The notes beneath the pieces are model-generated. The model did not search any database. It saw only the letters and a list, made by a program, of their open reading frames with translations, and was not told the DNA's origin. A DNA stretch of 64,000 bases from Flavobacteriales bacterium ALC-1 (GTDB taxonomy: Bacteria; Bacteroidota; Bacteroidia; Flavobacteriales; Flavobacteriaceae). This document shows positions 36,793 to 47,139 of this stretch, one piece after another (within the stretch, counting starts at the first letter, position 1; each line of letters opens with the position of its first letter). The stretch is taken from positions 186,001-250,000 of the forward strand of contig ABHI01000001.1 in assembly GCA_000171875.1 (NCBI GenBank), read 5' to 3'. Both the position numbers and the translations under genes were made by a program.

Positions 36793-39700
36793 TTATCGTT
36801 TCAAGGTAAAATGGGCTTTAAACTCTTTACGGTTGCCAGTCAATGGTTCATCGTACTCTACTGTAAACCAGTAATCACTCGTTGGCATTAGATTCCCTCT
36901 ATAGGTACCATTCCAACCTGAACCTGTCGGGCTAATCTGCTTCAACAGCTTTCCATAACGGTCAAATATATAAATTTTTGCGCTACTTCCAATACCCGGA
37001 ATATTCCATGTATCGTGGTTACCATCCCCATTGGGTGTAAAGTAAGCTGGGTAATCTATCACAAATATAGATGTACTGACCATACCACAACCGTTCTTAT
37101 CTCTTGCTGTGACCTCATGGGTGCCTGATGATACGTTGGTAAACGTCCCACTATCTTGCCATGGCCCTCCGTCTAAACTGTACTCATACACTCCTATTCC
37201 AGTCGCCAATGCTTCTATAACGTTATTATCTGCAAAAGCTTGTGTCACTAAGTTAACTTCTAAACTCGGTGGTGCACTTTCTATAACTTCTGTCGTGTCT
37301 GTATTTACACAACTTGTTACTGTTGAGCTACTGATATCTGTTACTGTTACACTGTAAGTACCTCCACCCGTTGGCATCAGACTTGAACCTGTCTCTGTTG
37401 CTAGTATTGCACCGTTATAACTCCACTCAAAACTATAAGCCGTCTCTGATAAACCTGTGTCTAATACCAGTGGGTCTAGAATTTCTGTGCCATTGGTAGT
37501 CACACATAATATATAACTGTCATCCAAGTCGAACTCTGGTAAAGGATTAACTTGTAGTGTTAATCCTGCTACTGCATAACAAATTGAGGTGTCTGCCCCT
37601 GTTATGGCATCTAAGGTATTATTATCTACTCTTGCATAGATCGTTTGTGGGTTGACTATATTCTCATATAAGCTTGGTAATGGATTTACATTTAGGTTCG
37701 CATCTGCTTCTGTCGCATAATAGGTCACAATGTAATTCGCCGGATCTTGACCGTCTAATACCTGGTCGTCCTGTGTTGTTAAATCAAACTGCGTACTATC
37801 ATTGGTTGGATCACCATCGGTTTCCATAGTATCATCACAGGTCTCATACAATATAGCATTCATATCTGAGTTGGCTTCTGCTGCTTCATCTACTTGGATA
37901 TTAAAACTCTGTGTGCTGATACTACAGCCTGTAACATTGTTCGTTATCCTTACAAAAATCTGTTGTGGATTGCTTTGGTTGGTGTAAGAACTAACCAAAC
38001 CATTCACCCCTGCTTCGGCATCAGCTACACTTGCATGATAACTTACTATAAATTGGCTTGGGTCCTGTCCATTTAATACTTCGTCGTCTTTACTCGTTAA
38101 ATCAAAACTATCAAATCCATCCGTGTTGAGTTCACATTGTATAAAGTCCGTTACTGCCACTACATCTGGTAAAGGGTATACAGTAATGGTAAAGTCTACT
38201 AGGGTATAACAGCCCGTAACATCATTTGTCACTCTCACATAAATCTCTTGGGATGGGCTCTCTATATTGGTGTACTGTGTTGGATCTGCTATCGGGTTAC
38301 TTCCTGAATCTGCATCGGCTAGTGTCTCATGGTAGGTCGCTGTAACCCCACTCTCACCATTAAGGATTAATACCTCTCGTTCTGTAAGATCAAACACTTC
38401 TACTCCATCTCCTGTATTCACCTGATCACATAATTCTAAATCTGGTAACTGATCACTCGCTGTAGGGGTAGGTATCGGATCTACACGTAAAGTTAACGTC
38501 ACTGTACTGTAACAGCCTGTGGTATTGTTCTCTGCTCTTACAAAAATTGTTTGTGCATTACTGGTATTTACATAGGGACTCTCTATTGGATTTGTCGCAT
38601 TGTCCGCATCTAATTGTGTCTCGTAATACGTTAAACTCACACCTCCTTGACCATTGAGTATTTCGGCATTAGCATCCTCTAAGTTAAAGCCTTCTTGACC
38701 ATCTCCTGGATTGTTAACATCACACAACTCTAATGGGGATGGGGCTACCAATACAGGTAATGGATTAACTATTAACTCTAAAGTCGTTAGCTTATAACAA
38801 CCAGATACCGTAGTAATATCTTCTACCCGTACCCAAAGGATTTGGTTAAAAGCTGAGGTGTTGGTATAACCTGATGGACCTACTATAGCATTACTTGCTG
38901 ATAGTGCATTGGCCTGTGTTTCGTAATAGCTCACCTGATACTGCATTGGGTCTTGACCGTTTAATACTTCTTCGTTTTTGCTCGTTAAATCAAAATTAGC
39001 AAAGCCATCTGCTGAAATATCATCACATGCCTCTAATGGGGTCGGATCTACTAATTGTGGCGTAGGCTCTACGATTAAATCTAACGCTACTATGGTGGCA
39101 CAGTCCGTGGCTATGGTGGCACTTTCTACACGTGCATATAACGTTTGCGCGTTTAAAACTATATTAGTATAGTCTATCGTGGTGTCTATAGCATCGGCAT
39201 CGTTCTCGGCATTGACCAAAGTCTCATGATAGCTCACCGTCAATCCTGGTGCACCTCCTGTAATTTCATTATCTGCATCGGTCAAGCTAAATACTCCTAT
39301 ACCATCATTGTCTGGATCGCAATAGCGTAACGGTGTTGGCGTGAACGCTATAGGGGCTTGTTCTACAATTAATTCTAAGGTTGTTGTATCATAACAGCCT
39401 GTATTTATATCTTCTACACGTACATAGATGATTTGTCCATTACTGGTATTGGTATATAACGTGGGTAATGGATTTAGCTCTGAATCGGCATCAACTTGAC
39501 TCTGGTAATAACTTACTGAATAGTTAGGGTTGTTACCCGTAATCTCTGTGTTCTTTAGACTCAAATCCATCTCTGTTAAACCATCTGGTGTACCATCATC
39601 ACAAACTTCTAATGCCGTTGGTGCTACTAATACGGGTAAAGGGTTCACGACTAAATCAAACGTTACACTTGAATTACAACCGGTCATCGTATTGGTCAAT

Positions 39701-42700
39701 ACGGCTATTATAGATTGTGAATTGCTCGTATTACTATATAGACCTATTATAGCATTTATACCCATATCGGCATCGGTTTGACTTGCGTAATAGGCTATTG
39801 AAATATTAACCTGACCGTTTAGAATTTCTGCATCCTTTGTCGTTAAGTCAAACTGCTCTTGTTCATCCCCTGGATTGTTATAATCACAAAGCTCATATGG
39901 TGTAACGGCTATAATGGTTGGTAAAGGATTAACAATCAATTGCAATGTCGTGGTCGCATAACAACCTGTTGTCCCATTTTCTATACGTGCATAGATCTCT
40001 CTAGTAACGGTTGTATAAATTGTTGCTACAGCACTAGTACCTGTCTCAGCTAGTTCTGGAGTACTGTAATAACTTACACTCATGCCTGTTTGTGACCCGA
40101 TGATCTGTGCATCTTTTGTACTTAAATCAAAAGTTGCTATACCATCTGTATCATCATCACAAACTTCTAATGGTGTCGTAGCATTGGCTATTGGATTCTC
40201 TAAAACTTCAAGCTGTAAAACAGTAATATTATAACACGTCGTTGCTGTGTTTTCCATACGCACATAAATCGTTTGACTCGTCATGGTCGTATTTACATAA
40301 CCATCTAAAACTTCTGCCGTGTCCGTTTCTGCACCGACTAAGCTCTCATGGTAAGATACCTCAACTCCCGTCTGACCATTTAATATCTCAGATGTCTTGG
40401 TACTTAATGGAAAACCTACAAATCCATCCGCATCATCATCACAAACCTGTAATGGTGTCACTGAACTTAATACAGGTAAGCCGTTGACCACTAAATCGAA
40501 ACTTGTCGTGTCATAACAACTTGGCTCTAGAGGATCTTCTACTCTTGCATAAATGGTCTCTAAATTTGGAATAATATTAGTATAATTGGTTGGTAATGGA
40601 GATATATTAGCATCAGCATCTGCTTGACTACCGTGGAAAGTGACTGTAAATACCCCTGGATTTTGAGCCCCTAATATAACAGGCTCTTGATTGCTTAAAT
40701 CAAATGTTGCAATGCCATCATTTGAAATATCATCACAAACCACCATATCCATAACTGGATTAGCTACAGCTGCTGTATTAACTACTAAATTAAATAAGGG
40801 TGTTGCAGAGGCATTATAACAGTTACTATCACCCACACTCTCTACACGTACATAAATCGGTTCTGGGTTATTGACATTGGTGTATAAATTTGGTAATGCT
40901 CCGGTTCCTGAATCGGCATCAGCAAAACTTAAATGATAACTCACTGCAAAATCGGTAGAGGATTGTGTGCCTAATATCCCTAAATCTTGACTACTTAAAT
41001 CAAACTCTGCAAAACCATCATTACTTGCATCATCACATAACTCTATATCTGAAACTGTATTGATCGTCGGTTGGCCAATAACATTTAAAGTAAAAGACTG
41101 TACTTCGTAACATCCAGAATCCAAATACTCTACTCTTACAAATATGGTTTCCCCATCTGTGCCTGTATAACTTCCAGAACCGGCAATTGCTCCAATGTCA
41201 GCATCAGCATCAGCAAGAGAATTATGATATGTAACCACTAAATCAGATGCATTTGTTGCACTAGCAAGAACAATAGCTGTGTTTGAATCTAAATCAAAAA
41301 TGTATGGTGGTGCTCCACTATCACATACAAACAAATTATTTGGTGTTTCAGTAATTAATTCTGGTAGTACATCTATACATACTTCCTCTGTATATTCGCA
41401 ACCAAAGTCATCAGTTACTCTATATGTATAACAATGCTGACCTGCATCAGGTGGTGTTACAGTAATAACATTACCTATAGTATTTGTTATAGTAGGATCT
41501 GTATCCCAAGCTTCAGATGTGATTACAGGTGTAAAAGATAATTCTGGTGGTTGCAATGCTGGATCAAACTCAATACTCCATGCAAAAATATGTCCATTAT
41601 CTGATCCTAAATTATCTACCACTCTAATTGTCCAATCCCCATTAAGAGGTGATCCTATAAGACCATCTAGAGGATTTACCGAGCTATAATTACCAGCAGG
41701 AACAAAAGAATCGTTGTAAGTACCTGGACCATCATTAATTGTAAATACACCACCAGTCTGTATACCTCCTACCAAAGTTGGAAAACCTCCACTAGGCACA
41801 AAACAATACTGTAATCCTACCCCTGGTGTATTACCATTACCAAATGCATCAACAGTATCTGAAGCCCATGGAATACCCAAATTAGCACTATTACCACCTT
41901 GATCATGCATTCTAACTACTTGTCCATTAGGCGAAATGATTTCAATATCTAAATCCCCTAAATAAGAATGTTCCATAGTCAAGCAAATACTCACCAGTTG
42001 ATTAACATCTGTAATTGTTTGAGCGGAATCATAACAATCTACAGTAATGGAAGTCTCATAAGAAACCCCATTTCCATCTGGTAAAAAAGTAACTCCACTA
42101 ACAGGTGGTGTACAATCATTTATAAATTCAACAGGTACAACTGAACCCGTGATATCAGTGCTTTCCCCATAACAAATTGTGGCATTAACAGCTTCAGTAC
42201 CTGTAAAGTCTGGTTCTGTAGCGACTTGTATGACTTGATTAACTAAGTTATTATTTTCACACCCCAAAGGATCAATTGAGGTATTAGCATCTCGTATATT
42301 TAAATTTACAATATATACACCTGGATCTGGATACGAGAACGTGGCTGTTTGACCAGATGCCGTATTACCGTCACCTAAATCCCATTCGTAAGTGGCTCCT
42401 GTTCCATCTATAGAGAATACACCACTTCCAGTTAAAGTAACTTCTTCATTTGGGCATACTCTAATATAACCATCCCCATTCGGTGCCGGGCTTGTAGAAT
42501 CAATTTGAGAATTAATAGTCTGACACGGTGTTAAACACGAAATATTTGCAGCCCATCCGTCTATATTACCGCCATCACTTGAGACAAACTGGATAGTTAT
42601 ACATCCAGAAGTATTATCTTGAGTGGCTTGTACTAATCCTGGACTGGTTGTTCCAGAAAAATCGCCAAAAGGTGGTGCAGCTACACTATCACCATTAAAA

Positions 42701-42951
42701 ATAGACATCACATCTGGTGTTGCCCCAAGTTGCGTCACAAATGTTGTAAAATCTAATTGTATTTTTTGCCCAGCGTTTTCAGGGCAAATCGTAAGAACAA
42801 AATTCTCATCATTTCCATAGTTTCCAAACTCTCCACCAGAATCGTAAAATACTCCTCCACATTGGTTAACTGTGGTGGTTTGCATATTAACATCTTGAGC
42901 TAAGACTAGTGATGAAAATAATAGAGGGATTATAGTAAATAAATATTTCAT
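36793..42951 (-). CDS. Giant modular T9SS protein with 13 repeats and type B sorting domain
   Basis: 2052 residues. In order: signal peptide (1-18); CUB-like domain (about 25-145, FYDSGGEFGNYGNDENFVLT); PKD domain (YEWDLGDGNTASG); proprotein-convertase P-like domain (EHSYLGDLDIEIISPNGQ to GDWTIRVVDNLGSDNGH, about 320-470); an HYR-like stretch; 13 repeats of about 95 residues (PLELCDDNNDG, FDLTSKD, ILNGQ, VSYYET, ADAD, YTN, QTIYVRVEN, TGCY); Ig-like units; and a gliding-motility C-terminal domain (YPAYFTPNGDGNHDTWNIPG, IFDRYGKLLKQI, YWFTVEY). Probably a surface adhesin or cell-envelope filament. The N-terminal modules are paralogous to those of the gene at 48586. Confidence 0.92.
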   Translation of the reverse strand: MKYLFTIIPLLFSSLVLAQDVNMQTTTVNQCGGVFYDSGGEFGNYGNDENFVLTICPENAGQKIQLDFTTFVTQLGATPDVMSIFNGDSVAAPPFGDFSGTTSPGLVQATQDNTSGCITIQFVSSDGGNIDGWAANISCLTPCQTINSQIDSTSPAPNGDGYIRVCPNEEVTLTGSGVFSIDGTGATYEWDLGDGNTASGQTATFSYPDPGVYIVNLNIRDANTSIDPLGCENNNLVNQVIQVATEPDFTGTEAVNATICYGESTDITGSVVPVEFINDCTPPVSGVTFLPDGNGVSYETSITVDCYDSAQTITDVNQLVSICLTMEHSYLGDLDIEIISPNGQVVRMHDQGGNSANLGIPWASDTVDAFGNGNTPGVGLQYCFVPSGGFPTLVGGIQTGGVFTINDGPGTYNDSFVPAGNYSSVNPLDGLIGSPLNGDWTIRVVDNLGSDNGHIFAWSIEFDPALQPPELSFTPVITSEAWDTDPTITNTIGNVITVTPPDAGQHCYTYRVTDDFGCEYTEEVCIDVLPELITETPNNLFVCDSGAPPYIFDLDSNTAIVLASATNASDLVVTYHNSLADADADIGAIAGSGSYTGTDGETIFVRVEYLDSGCYEVQSFTLNVIGQPTINTVSDIELCDDASNDGFAEFDLSSQDLGILGTQSSTDFAVSYHLSFADADSGTGALPNLYTNVNNPEPIYVRVESVGDSNCYNASATPLFNLVVNTAAVANPVMDMVVCDDISNDGIATFDLSNQEPVILGAQNPGVFTVTFHGSQADADANISPLPTNYTNIIPNLETIYARVEDPLEPSCYDTTSFDLVVNGLPVLSSVTPLQVCDDDADGFVGFPLSTKTSEILNGQTGVEVSYHESLVGAETDTAEVLDGYVNTTMTSQTIYVRMENTATTCYNITVLQLEVLENPIANATTPLEVCDDDTDGIATFDLSTKDAQIIGSQTGMSVSYYSTPELAETGTSAVATIYTTVTREIYARIENGTTGCYATTTLQLIVNPLPTIIAVTPYELCDYNNPGDEQEQFDLTTKDAEILNGQVNISIAYYASQTDADMGINAIIGLYSNTSNSQSIIAVLTNTMTGCNSSVTFDLVVNPLPVLVAPTALEVCDDGTPDGLTEMDLSLKNTEITGNNPNYSVSYYQSQVDADSELNPLPTLYTNTSNGQIIYVRVEDINTGCYDTTTLELIVEQAPIAFTPTPLRYCDPDNDGIGVFSLTDADNEITGGAPGLTVSYHETLVNAENDADAIDTTIDYTNIVLNAQTLYARVESATIATDCATIVALDLIVEPTPQLVDPTPLEACDDISADGFANFDLTSKNEEVLNGQDPMQYQVSYYETQANALSASNAIVGPSGYTNTSAFNQILWVRVEDITTVSGCYKLTTLELIVNPLPVLVAPSPLELCDVNNPGDGQEGFNLEDANAEILNGQGGVSLTYYETQLDADNATNPIESPYVNTSNAQTIFVRAENNTTGCYSTVTLTLRVDPIPTPTASDQLPDLELCDQVNTGDGVEVFDLTEREVLILNGESGVTATYHETLADADSGSNPIADPTQYTNIESPSQEIYVRVTNDVTGCYTLVDFTITVYPLPDVVAVTDFIQCELNTDGFDSFDLTSKDDEVLNGQDPSQFIVSYHASVADAEAGVNGLVSSYTNQSNPQQIFVRITNNVTGCSISTQSFNIQVDEAAEANSDMNAILYETCDDTMETDGDPTNDSTQFDLTTQDDQVLDGQDPANYIVTYYATEADANLNVNPLPSLYENIVNPQTIYARVDNNTLDAITGADTSICYAVAGLTLQVNPLPEFDLDDSYILCVTTNGTEILDPLVLDTGLSETAYSFEWSYNGAILATETGSSLMPTGGGTYSVTVTDISSSTVTSCVNTDTTEVIESAPPSLEVNLVTQAFADNNVIEALATGIGVYEYSLDGGPWQDSGTFTNVSSGTHEVTARDKNGCGMVSTSIFVIDYPAYFTPNGDGNHDTWNIPGIGSSAKIYIFDRYGKLLKQISPTGSGWNGTYRGNLMPTSDYWFTVEYDEPLTGNRKEFKAHFTLKR
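37535..41345 (-). repeat. Thirteen tandem protein repeats of about 95 residues
   Basis: Units share a CDD core, FDLT, NGQ, VSYYxSxxDAD and YTNxxNxQTIYVRVENxxTGCYxTTxLxL. Hand counts of two rows give 52% (38281-38340) and 43% (39001-39060) GC, above the roughly 35% of neighbouring genes, so this block may have been acquired or expanded separately. Confidence 0.85.
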
Positions 42952-42962
42952 GCTAGTTGCGT

Positions 42963-43400
42963 TTATTGGTATTGGGACTTAATGATGATGTAATAATTTG
43001 TATGATCTACTTGATATATTGCTGCCCCTCTAGAATAAAAATTAAAACCATATTTCAATGGATTAAAATCATTTGGATTAAATTTAGAATCATCAAAATG
43101 AGATACTTCAGACAATTTTGGGCAAGGTTTCTTCTCATTCTCATTAGTTATCAACTTTATAACCACTCTATTTCTAAGGATATGTTTAATACTCTTAAGT
43201 CGGTGTGGATTATTAAAAACAAGTTTATCTGCAGACTCTCCATAGACTTCAATAATTTGAGCACGTTCTTTTGCTGTTAGAGGCAATTTTACGTTATCAT
43301 CATATTTTGCTAATGGAAGCGGATTTTTTTGTTTTGATTGCTGCCCAGACACACAAAAAGGGATTAGTATCAAGGAAAGAATAGTTAGGAATTTTTTCAT
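42963..43400 (-). CDS. Small secreted protein upstream of the giant T9SS gene
   Basis: 145 residues with signal peptide (ending VSGQ). Mature part is soluble, with one Cys, and no recognised domain (LPLTAKERAQIIEVYGESAD, HILRNRVVIKLI). It starts the transcript that continues 11 bases later into the 2052-residue gene, so a role in its surface delivery or attachment is possible, but this rests on position only. Confidence 0.8.
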   Translation of the reverse strand: MKKFLTILSLILIPFCVSGQQSKQKNPLPLAKYDDNVKLPLTAKERAQIIEVYGESADKLVFNNPHRLKSIKHILRNRVVIKLITNENEKKPCPKLSEVSHFDDSKFNPNDFNPLKYGFNFYSRGAAIYQVDHTNYYIIIKSQYQ

Positions 43401-43550
43401 GGATTAATCTAAATTATTGAATTTCGAAAATTAAGAAAATTTTAGGAAAACCGTTGTTAGTTCGTCAATGTTATTGGTAGTTTAACGGTTTTAACTATAT
43501 AACAGTTGTAATATTAAAACTCCTACCTTAATGAAACTGTTTTTATTGCT

Positions 43551-43558
43551 TATCTTTG
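43551..43558 (+). promoter_or_regulatory. -7 promoter box (TATCTTTG) for folE
   Basis: Exact TAnnTTTG match 36 bases before the folE start; no -33 TTG at usual spacing. Confidence 0.45.
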
Positions 43559-43594
43559 ACTCTTCTTATTAAAGTTGATTAATAATTTTTTACA

Positions 43595-44272
43595 ATGAAA
43601 ATCGAAAGTGATTTTAATGATATTGATGCTCTAGGTGATGATCATATAGGTTCTTCTATTGAGACTCCTATGAGGGCAGATGCTTTTAAATTATCTAATA
43701 GTGAAAAGATAGATATTATTAAAGACGATGTTAGGCATATTTTAGAAACCTTAGGCTTAGATTTAAATGATGATAGTCTTAACGGAACTCCAAACCGTGT
43801 TGCAAAAATGTTTGTTAATGAGATTTTTGGTGGCTTAGATCCTAGCAAAAAACCAAGTGCCTCTACGTTTGATAACAAATATAAATACGGTGAAATGTTA
43901 GTAGAAAAAAACATTACCGTTTACTCTACTTGCGAACACCATTTATTACCAATTGTAGGACGAGCTCATGTTGCATACATCTCAAATGGTACTGTGGTTG
44001 GACTGTCTAAAATGAATAGAATTGTAGATTATTTTGCTAAACGTCCGCAAGTACAAGAGCGTTTAACTATTCAAATTGTAAAGGAACTTCAAAATGTTTT
44101 AGGTACCGAAGACGTAGCATGTGTCATAGACGCCAAACATCTGTGTGTTAATTCTCGTGGAATTAGAGATATTGAAAGTAGTACTGTAACTTCTGAATTT
44201 GGGGGCAAATTCAAAGAAAAAGAAACAAAAAGAGAGTTTTTAGACTACATTCAATTAGACACACAATTTTAA
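43595..44272 (+). CDS. folE: GTP cyclohydrolase I
   Basis: 225 residues. Converts GTP to 7,8-dihydroneopterin triphosphate, first step to folates and pterins. Zinc and catalytic residues are visible in TCEHHLLPIVGRAHVAYI (Cys, His) and DVACVIDAKHLCVNSRGI (second Cys), with the QVQERLT segment between. An extra N-terminal 25 residues precede the conserved helix. cysS follows 57 bases downstream. Confidence 0.96.
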   Translation: MKIESDFNDIDALGDDHIGSSIETPMRADAFKLSNSEKIDIIKDDVRHILETLGLDLNDDSLNGTPNRVAKMFVNEIFGGLDPSKKPSASTFDNKYKYGEMLVEKNITVYSTCEHHLLPIVGRAHVAYISNGTVVGLSKMNRIVDYFAKRPQVQERLTIQIVKELQNVLGTEDVACVIDAKHLCVNSRGIRDIESSTVTSEFGGKFKEKETKREFLDYIQLDTQF

Positions 44273-44328
44273 CTTGCTTTCTCTAAGCTAGTTCTTTAGC
44301 TTTGTTATTCATTTTTCAAATTTGCATC

Positions 44329-45810
44329 ATGCCTTTATACGATAGTCAACATATAAAAATATACAATACACTTTCTGGTGAAAAGGAACTTTTTGTACCT
44401 ATTACAGAGGGTCATGTTGGCATGTATGTTTGCGGACCAACGGTTTACAGCAATGTGCATTTAGGTAATGTGAGAACTTTTATGTCCTTTGACATGATTT
44501 TTCGCTACTTTAATCATTTAGGTTATAAAGTCCGTTACGTGCGTAACATTACAGACGCAGGGCATTTAGAAAATGACGATGATGTTGGTGAAGATAAGAT
44601 TACTAAAAAAGCAAGATTAGAAGCCATAGAACCTATGGAAATTGTACAGCGCTACACAGTCGATTTTCATAATGTATTAAACACGTTTAATTTCTTACCA
44701 CCAAGTATAGAACCTACTGCAACTGGTCATATTATTGAGCAAATTGAATTGATTGAATCTATTATAGATAAAGGGTTTGCCTATGTTGTAAATGGTTCGG
44801 TTTATTTTGATGTTCACAAATACAACGAATCTAATGCATATGGTATTTTAAGTAAGCGTAAGCTTGAAGACTTAATTCACAATACAAGAACACTTGATGG
44901 GCAAAGTGACAAAAAGAATCCTCAAGATTTTGCACTTTGGAAAAAAGCTGAACCTGCACATATTATGCGTTGGCCATCTCCTTGGAGTGATGGTTTTCCT
45001 GGATGGCATTTAGAATGTACAGCAATGAGCACTAAATATCTAGGTGAGTATTTTGATATTCACGGTGGTGGAATGGATTTAAAATTCCCGCATCACGAAT
45101 GTGAGATTGCCCAAAACCAAGCTGCTAAAGGACAAGATCCTGTTAAATACTGGATGCATGCAAATATGCTTGAACTGAATGGTGCTCGCATGAGTAAATC
45201 ATCAGGTAATTATATTAATCCTGCTGAATTATTATCTGGCAACAACGATAAAATGTCTAAAGGCTATAACCCAATGGTTATCCGTTTCTTTATGATGCAA
45301 GCATCTTACAAAAGTGTTTTAGACTTAACCGATGCTGGCTTAAAAGCTGCTGAAAAAGGATTTAATAGATTAATGGATGCTATCAATCTAATTGATAATT
45401 TAAAAACTAGTGATTCATCATCATTTGATATTTCTGTTTGGAAACAGAAATGCTATGATGCCATGAATGATGACTTTAACACTCCAATATTAATAGCTCA
45501 CCTTTTTGATGCTGCAAAATTTATCAATCAGATAAAGGATGGGAGTGCTACAGTGACTTCAGAAGATTTAGATTTCCTAAAACAAACTATAGAAACATTT
45601 ACTTTCGATATTTTAGGACTGACTAATGTTTCTAAAGACGATTCTAACACAGATAAATTGACTGGGGCTGTTGAAATTTTAATTAACCTTAGAAAAGAAG
45701 CTAGATTAAATAAAGATTTTGCTTTATCAGATAAAATTAGAGATGAATTGGCTGAAGCTGGTATTCAACTTAATGATAGTAGAGACGGCACAACTTTTAC
45801 GACTAATTAA
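44329..45810 (+). CDS. cysS: Cysteinyl-tRNA synthetase
   Basis: 493 residues. Start at the ATG 44329 ([20 protein letters not shown]). Class I motifs are clear: [15 protein letters not shown] (HIGH-like) and ARMSKSSGN (KMSKS). Zinc site Cys/His segments (CGP near 33; [14 protein letters not shown]) are present. Charges tRNA-Cys. yidD starts 2 bases after the stop, so co-transcribed. Confidence 0.96.
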   Translation: MPLYDSQHIKIYNTLSGEKELFVPITEGHVGMYVCGPTVYSNVHLGNVRTFMSFDMIFRYFNHLGYKVRYVRNITDAGHLENDDDVGEDKITKKARLEAIEPMEIVQRYTVDFHNVLNTFNFLPPSIEPTATGHIIEQIELIESIIDKGFAYVVNGSVYFDVHKYNESNAYGILSKRKLEDLIHNTRTLDGQSDKKNPQDFALWKKAEPAHIMRWPSPWSDGFPGWHLECTAMSTKYLGEYFDIHGGGMDLKFPHHECEIAQNQAAKGQDPVKYWMHANMLELNGARMSKSSGNYINPAELLSGNNDKMSKGYNPMVIRFFMMQASYKSVLDLTDAGLKAAEKGFNRLMDAINLIDNLKTSDSSSFDISVWKQKCYDAMNDDFNTPILIAHLFDAAKFINQIKDGSATVTSEDLDFLKQTIETFTFDILGLTNVSKDDSNTDKLTGAVEILINLRKEARLNKDFALSDKIRDELAEAGIQLNDSRDGTTFTTN

Positions 45811-45812
45811 TC

Positions 45813-46049
45813 GTGAAAAAAATCTTAACATACCCTTTTTTGTTTCTTATTAAGATTTATCAAACTCTTATTTCTCCAATTACTCCAGCAACTTGTAGAT
45901 ACCAACCCACTTGTTCTCACTATGCAAAAGAAGCATTAGAAGTTCATGGTTTTTTTAAAGGTGGAAAGCTAGCAATTAAACGTATTTTTAGTTGTCATCC
46001 TTTTGGCGGTAAAGGTTTTGACCCTGTCCCTAAGAAGGATGACAACTAA
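45813..46049 (+). CDS. yidD: Membrane protein insertion efficiency factor YidD, rebuilt 3' end
   Basis: 78 residues from a GTG start at 45813, which fits the family N-terminus. Core YidD pattern: amphipathic helix ([32 protein letters not shown]) and [14 protein letters not shown]. The last residues (KKDDN) are encoded by an 18-bp inverted copy of the segment encoding FSCHP, so this end looks rebuilt. A second, diverged copy of the tail sits downstream (46109-46167). Confidence 0.9.
   Translation: MKKILTYPFLFLIKIYQTLISPITPATCRYQPTCSHYAKEALEVHGFFKGGKLAIKRIFSCHPFGGKGFDPVPKKDDN
45986..46043. repeat. 18-bp perfect inverted repeat inside yidD
   Basis: TTTTTAGTTGTCATCCTT (about 45986-46003) and its reverse complement AAGGATGACAACTAAAAA (to about 46052) flank the last part of yidD, so the 3' end can fold into a long hairpin. 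The second arm runs past the stop. Confidence 0.85.
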
Positions 46050-46059
46050 AAAATTGCCC

Positions 46060-46167
46060 TCGCACGCAAGCTCGCCCATTCACTAAAAATGTACACTGTA
46101 CATTTTCTTAACGCTCTGTCGTCTTTTGGTGGAAAAGGTTTTGACCCAGTTCTACCAAAAGAAGAGT
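46060..46167 (+). repeat. REP-like element and duplicated yidD tail
   Basis: 46060-46113 holds a dispersed-repeat-like stretch (CTCGCACGCAAGCTCGCCC, then AAAATGTACACTGTACATTTT, 10-base arms around one base, then TTAACGCTCTGTCG). It is followed by [15 protein letters not shown]-type coding sequence ending in TAA at about 46167, which matches the yidD tail with third-base differences. Not translated with yidD. Confidence 0.65.
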
Positions 46168-46308
46168 AATACCATTTCTCATTCAAAATTATTGCTAAAA
46201 AAGCCCTTTTCTTTCACAACAATTTTAAACAAGAACTGGTATAATATTACGTTAATCTCATTTTCAATCCCTTTCAAAATATTATATTTACCACTCAATT
46301 ATATACCT

Positions 46309-47139
46309 ATGCATTTATTACAAATAAATTGGGATCCTACTAAAGGAATAGATTTAGGATTTTTTACGCTTCACTTTTATAGTATGATGTGGATTATAGC
46401 CTTTATTATAGGTTTCTATATTACCAAACGTATCTATAGAAATGAAGGGCAATCCGATGAATCTCTTGACTCACTATTTATCTATTCTGTATTAGGAATA
46501 ATGCTTGGTGCACGTTTAGGACATGTTATATTTTACCAGTCTGAATTAATTACCGATGATTTCTTCAGTATCTTTTTACCTTTTAAGTTTAAAGGTGGTT
46601 TTGAGTTTACAGGTTTTCAAGGTTTAGCCAGTCATGGTGCTGCAATTGCCATGATTATTTCTATGTACATCTACAATAAAAAAGTATTACATAAAACGGT
46701 ACTTTGGATTCTAGATCGTGTCGTAATTCCAGTTGCACTTGGTGCTGTATTTGTAAGAATCGGAAATTTTATTAATTCTGAAATTATTGGAAAATATACC
46801 AATAGTGATTTTGGTGTTATTTTTAAACAATTAGGGGAAACAGAGCCGAGACATCCTGCTCAATTATATGAAGCAATCTGTTATGTTTTTGTCTTTATCA
46901 TATTATTTTATTTCTATTGGAAAACTAAAAAATCTGAGCAACAAGGTTTCCTTTTTGGGTTATTTTTAGTTTTACTATGGACAGTTAGGTTCTTTGTGGA
47001 ATATTATAAAGTCAGTCAAGGTGGTATTGAAGAATACTTTGGAAACAGCTTATCTACTGGTCAGCTCTTAAGTATTCCATTTATATTAATTGGTTTATAC
47101 TTTATGTTTGTTTATAAACCAAAAACTAAATCAGCTTAA
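46309..47139 (+). CDS. lgt: Prolipoprotein diacylglyceryl transferase
   Basis: 276 residues, inner membrane enzyme that adds diacylglycerol to lipobox Cys. Seven membrane helices are suggested by hydrophobic blocks. Lgt signature GAVFVRIGNFINSEIIGK (about 145-162) and RHPAQLYEA, plus HGAAIA. I use the ATG at 46309 (MHLLQINWDPTKGIDLGFF); a longer frame runs from 46126 through the yidD remnant and is not the start. Overlaps the next gene by one base (TAATG). Confidence 0.95.
   Translation: MHLLQINWDPTKGIDLGFFTLHFYSMMWIIAFIIGFYITKRIYRNEGQSDESLDSLFIYSVLGIMLGARLGHVIFYQSELITDDFFSIFLPFKFKGGFEFTGFQGLASHGAAIAMIISMYIYNKKVLHKTVLWILDRVVIPVALGAVFVRIGNFINSEIIGKYTNSDFGVIFKQLGETEPRHPAQLYEAICYVFVFIILFYFYWKTKKSEQQGFLFGLFLVLLWTVRFFVEYYKVSQGGIEEYFGNSLSTGQLLSIPFILIGLYFMFVYKPKTKSA

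Noticed and set aside
37109-40487. Plus-strand ORFs inside the 2052-residue gene
   Set aside because: Antisense shadows of the repeats, with no ribosome site or family match.
46126-46308. Longer N-terminus for lgt starting in the yidD remnant
   Set aside because: The added residues are Lys/Ser/Phe-rich text from a duplicated yidD tail and spacer. The Lgt family start matches the ATG at 46309.
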